Below are positions 62,932-64,000 of a DNA stretch of 64,000 bases, in pieces. The stretch is from NCBI RefSeq assembly GCF_021390595.1, contig NZ_JAJEJR010000003.1:868001-932000 (forward strand), read 5' to 3'. The notes beneath the pieces are model-generated. The model was not told the origin of the DNA. It did no database searches and saw nothing but the letters and a program-made list of their open reading frames with translations. The DNA is from Paraburkholderia sp. HP33-1. GTDB taxonomy: Bacteria; Pseudomonadota; Gammaproteobacteria; Burkholderiales; Burkholderiaceae. The position numbers and the translations under genes were made by a program. Position 1 is the first letter of the stretch. Every line of letters starts with the position of its first letter.

Positions 62932-63330
62932 ATGAAATCAAAATTACTCGCGCATTTCATGATCGCCGCTCTGCTTGGCGCGTCGATCCCCGTTTTCGCC
63001 CAGCCTCACGACAAGCAGCGTCACAATGACTGGTCGGCGCACGGCCCGCAACAACACGACATGCGTCCGCCGCCCGGTCACGGTCATGGTCCCATGCCGC
63101 ACGAGGCCTATAGCGGCCGGCCGGGCGGCCCGATGCCGCGTGCCGACTGGCGCCAGGGCGATCGGCTTCCGCCTGAATACCGCGACCACAACTACGTAGT
63201 CGACGACTGGCGCGGCCACGGACTGCGACCGCCGCCGCGAGGCTATCACTGGGTTGGAGTGAACGGAGATTACGTGCTCGCCGCTATCGCAACTGGCATC
63301 ATTGCGGACGTCCTGCTCTCCGGCCACTAA
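62932..63330 (+). CDS. RcnB-family periplasmic protein
   Basis: 132 residues. Signal peptide ends at VFAQ (residue 24). The mature protein is rich in His, Pro, Gly and Arg and has the RcnB hallmarks: LPPEYRDHNYVVDDWRGHGL, RPPPRGYHWVGVNGDYVLAA and a hydrophobic end. Family members affect nickel/cobalt homeostasis or have unknown envelope roles; the His-rich stretch could bind metal. It follows the DUF4148 gene by about 150 bp. Confidence 0.88.
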   Translation: MKSKLLAHFMIAALLGASIPVFAQPHDKQRHNDWSAHGPQQHDMRPPPGHGHGPMPHEAYSGRPGGPMPRADWRQGDRLPPEYRDHNYVVDDWRGHGLRPPPRGYHWVGVNGDYVLAAIATGIIADVLLSGH

Positions 63331-64000
63331 CACCGGCGGCAACCGTTTCAACGGGTTGGATTCATCCACGCAGACAGCGGCCGCGCACTAATCCGACGGG
63401 CAGCCGCTATTCACGCCGTTCAATCGGGTTCGCTCTGGTACGCGCCGCGCTATCCGATTACCCCAAGATGCGCTACGCGGCGTGGCCAGAACGATGGGCG
63501 TCGCCGAGTATCAGCTCATGCGTGAAGTGCCGGCTGCCCTTGAGACCGGACCGCCGACCATCGATCAGATTGAGACCGAACTGCCGGGCGATCTTCCGGA
63601 TACCCCGATATAGCATGCGCGTCACGCGCGCCTGAAGGCGAGCCCGAGCATTCGACGTCTACCTGACCGAGGACGAGCGGGCGGCGAATAATCCAGGTTG
63701 TGTGGAAACCCGATGGCATTGCGATCCGACGCGTGCCCCTGAACCCAGCGGCGCGTTTGACTGGCTTCAATCACTGCGATCAGCACGCGTCGACGAGACC
63801 GCAAAACCTGCACCCGCGGGACCAAAGCGGTCGTAAGATTCTTCGAGTGCCCCATGCGAAGGATTCGCCTTAGATAACATTGCAGCGAAGCAAGATGTGG
63901 CATCCAATTGAGTTTGCCGGTCATCCTCGCCCGTTCGCGATGAAACTACTTCCAAAGCCACTGAACACCCGCCTGCAACTACGCAAGAAACTGCGTCGCG
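63331..64000. other. Right-edge region, no supported gene
   Basis: About 670 bases. One frame from about 63495 to 63614 gives MGVAEYQLMREVPAALE and a Pro/Thr/Asp-rich tail; it looks protein-like but matches no family and may be a fragment. Nothing else recognised. Confidence 0.35.

Overview
The window looks like a chromosome or megaplasmid segment of a member of the Burkholderiaceae, most likely the Paraburkholderia/Caballeronia group. The evidence is high GC content, a Burkholderia-type trimeric porin, paired small DUF4148 and RcnB-like secreted proteins, a close PobA/PobR pair, and many catabolic operons each paired with a LysR, AraC, LacI or AsnC regulator. No rRNA, tRNA or CRISPR array was recognised.

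Layout. 1-4.3 kb: an HtrA/DegP-type protease followed by a graveyard of remnants (ParE-like toxin, IS66 transposase tail, chemoreceptor tail). 4.3-9.4 kb: a full chemoreceptor, a patatin-like phospholipase, and a small soluble PilJ-like receptor. 9.4-14.5 kb: a glycine-rich autotransporter, a 71-residue repeat peptide, and a ferric-reductase-like flavocytochrome split by a frameshift. 14.6-21.2 kb: an aromatic-acid island with pobR, pobA, a 929-residue fusion protein ([2Fe-2S] ferredoxin - FAD/NADH reductase - FCD-like domain - cytochrome P450) and a second PobR-like AraC regulator. 21.3-31.4 kb: a gentisate-type module (fumarylacetoacetase-family hydrolase, flavin monooxygenase, gentisate-dioxygenase-like bicupin, LysR) beside an aldehyde dehydrogenase, an SDR alcohol dehydrogenase, an MFS transporter and a porin. 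31.9-41.6 kb: a LacI-controlled glycoside operon (ABC importer, Gfo/Idh/MocA oxidoreductase, GH3 glycosidase). 41.7-45.4 kb: citrulline/ornithine catabolism (CtlX, ornithine cyclodeaminase, AsnC). 45.4-48.3 kb: pirin, an Old Yellow Enzyme and an SDR-fold protein. 48.5-55.0 kb: an uncharacterised five-gene operon (bicupin, DapA-like lyase, aldehyde dehydrogenase, AhpD/CMD-like protein, ornithine-cyclodeaminase-like reductase) divergent from an HTH-citrate synthase fusion. 55.8-58.7 kb: multicopper oxidase, Sco1-like and cytochrome c. 58.8-64 kb: an IS3 scrap, a lipoprotein/periplasmic protein/lytic transglycosylase trio, a broken YhcG-type nuclease gene, and the DUF4148 and RcnB-like genes.

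How the genes work together. PobA makes protocatechuate from 4-hydroxybenzoate. The adjacent P450 fusion has a benzoate-dioxygenase-reductase-like N-terminal half and a PobR-like regulator of its own. The simplest reading is that it makes 4-hydroxybenzoate for PobA, from benzoate or a 4-substituted benzoate, in one self-contained polypeptide. The next module would oxidise an aromatic alcohol or aldehyde to an acid, hydroxylate it, cleave a gentisate-type ring and hydrolyse the product. The two most unusual objects are the P450 fusion and the operon at 48.5-55 kb, whose regulator appears to be a citrate synthase that has lost two catalytic residues and gained a DNA-binding domain.
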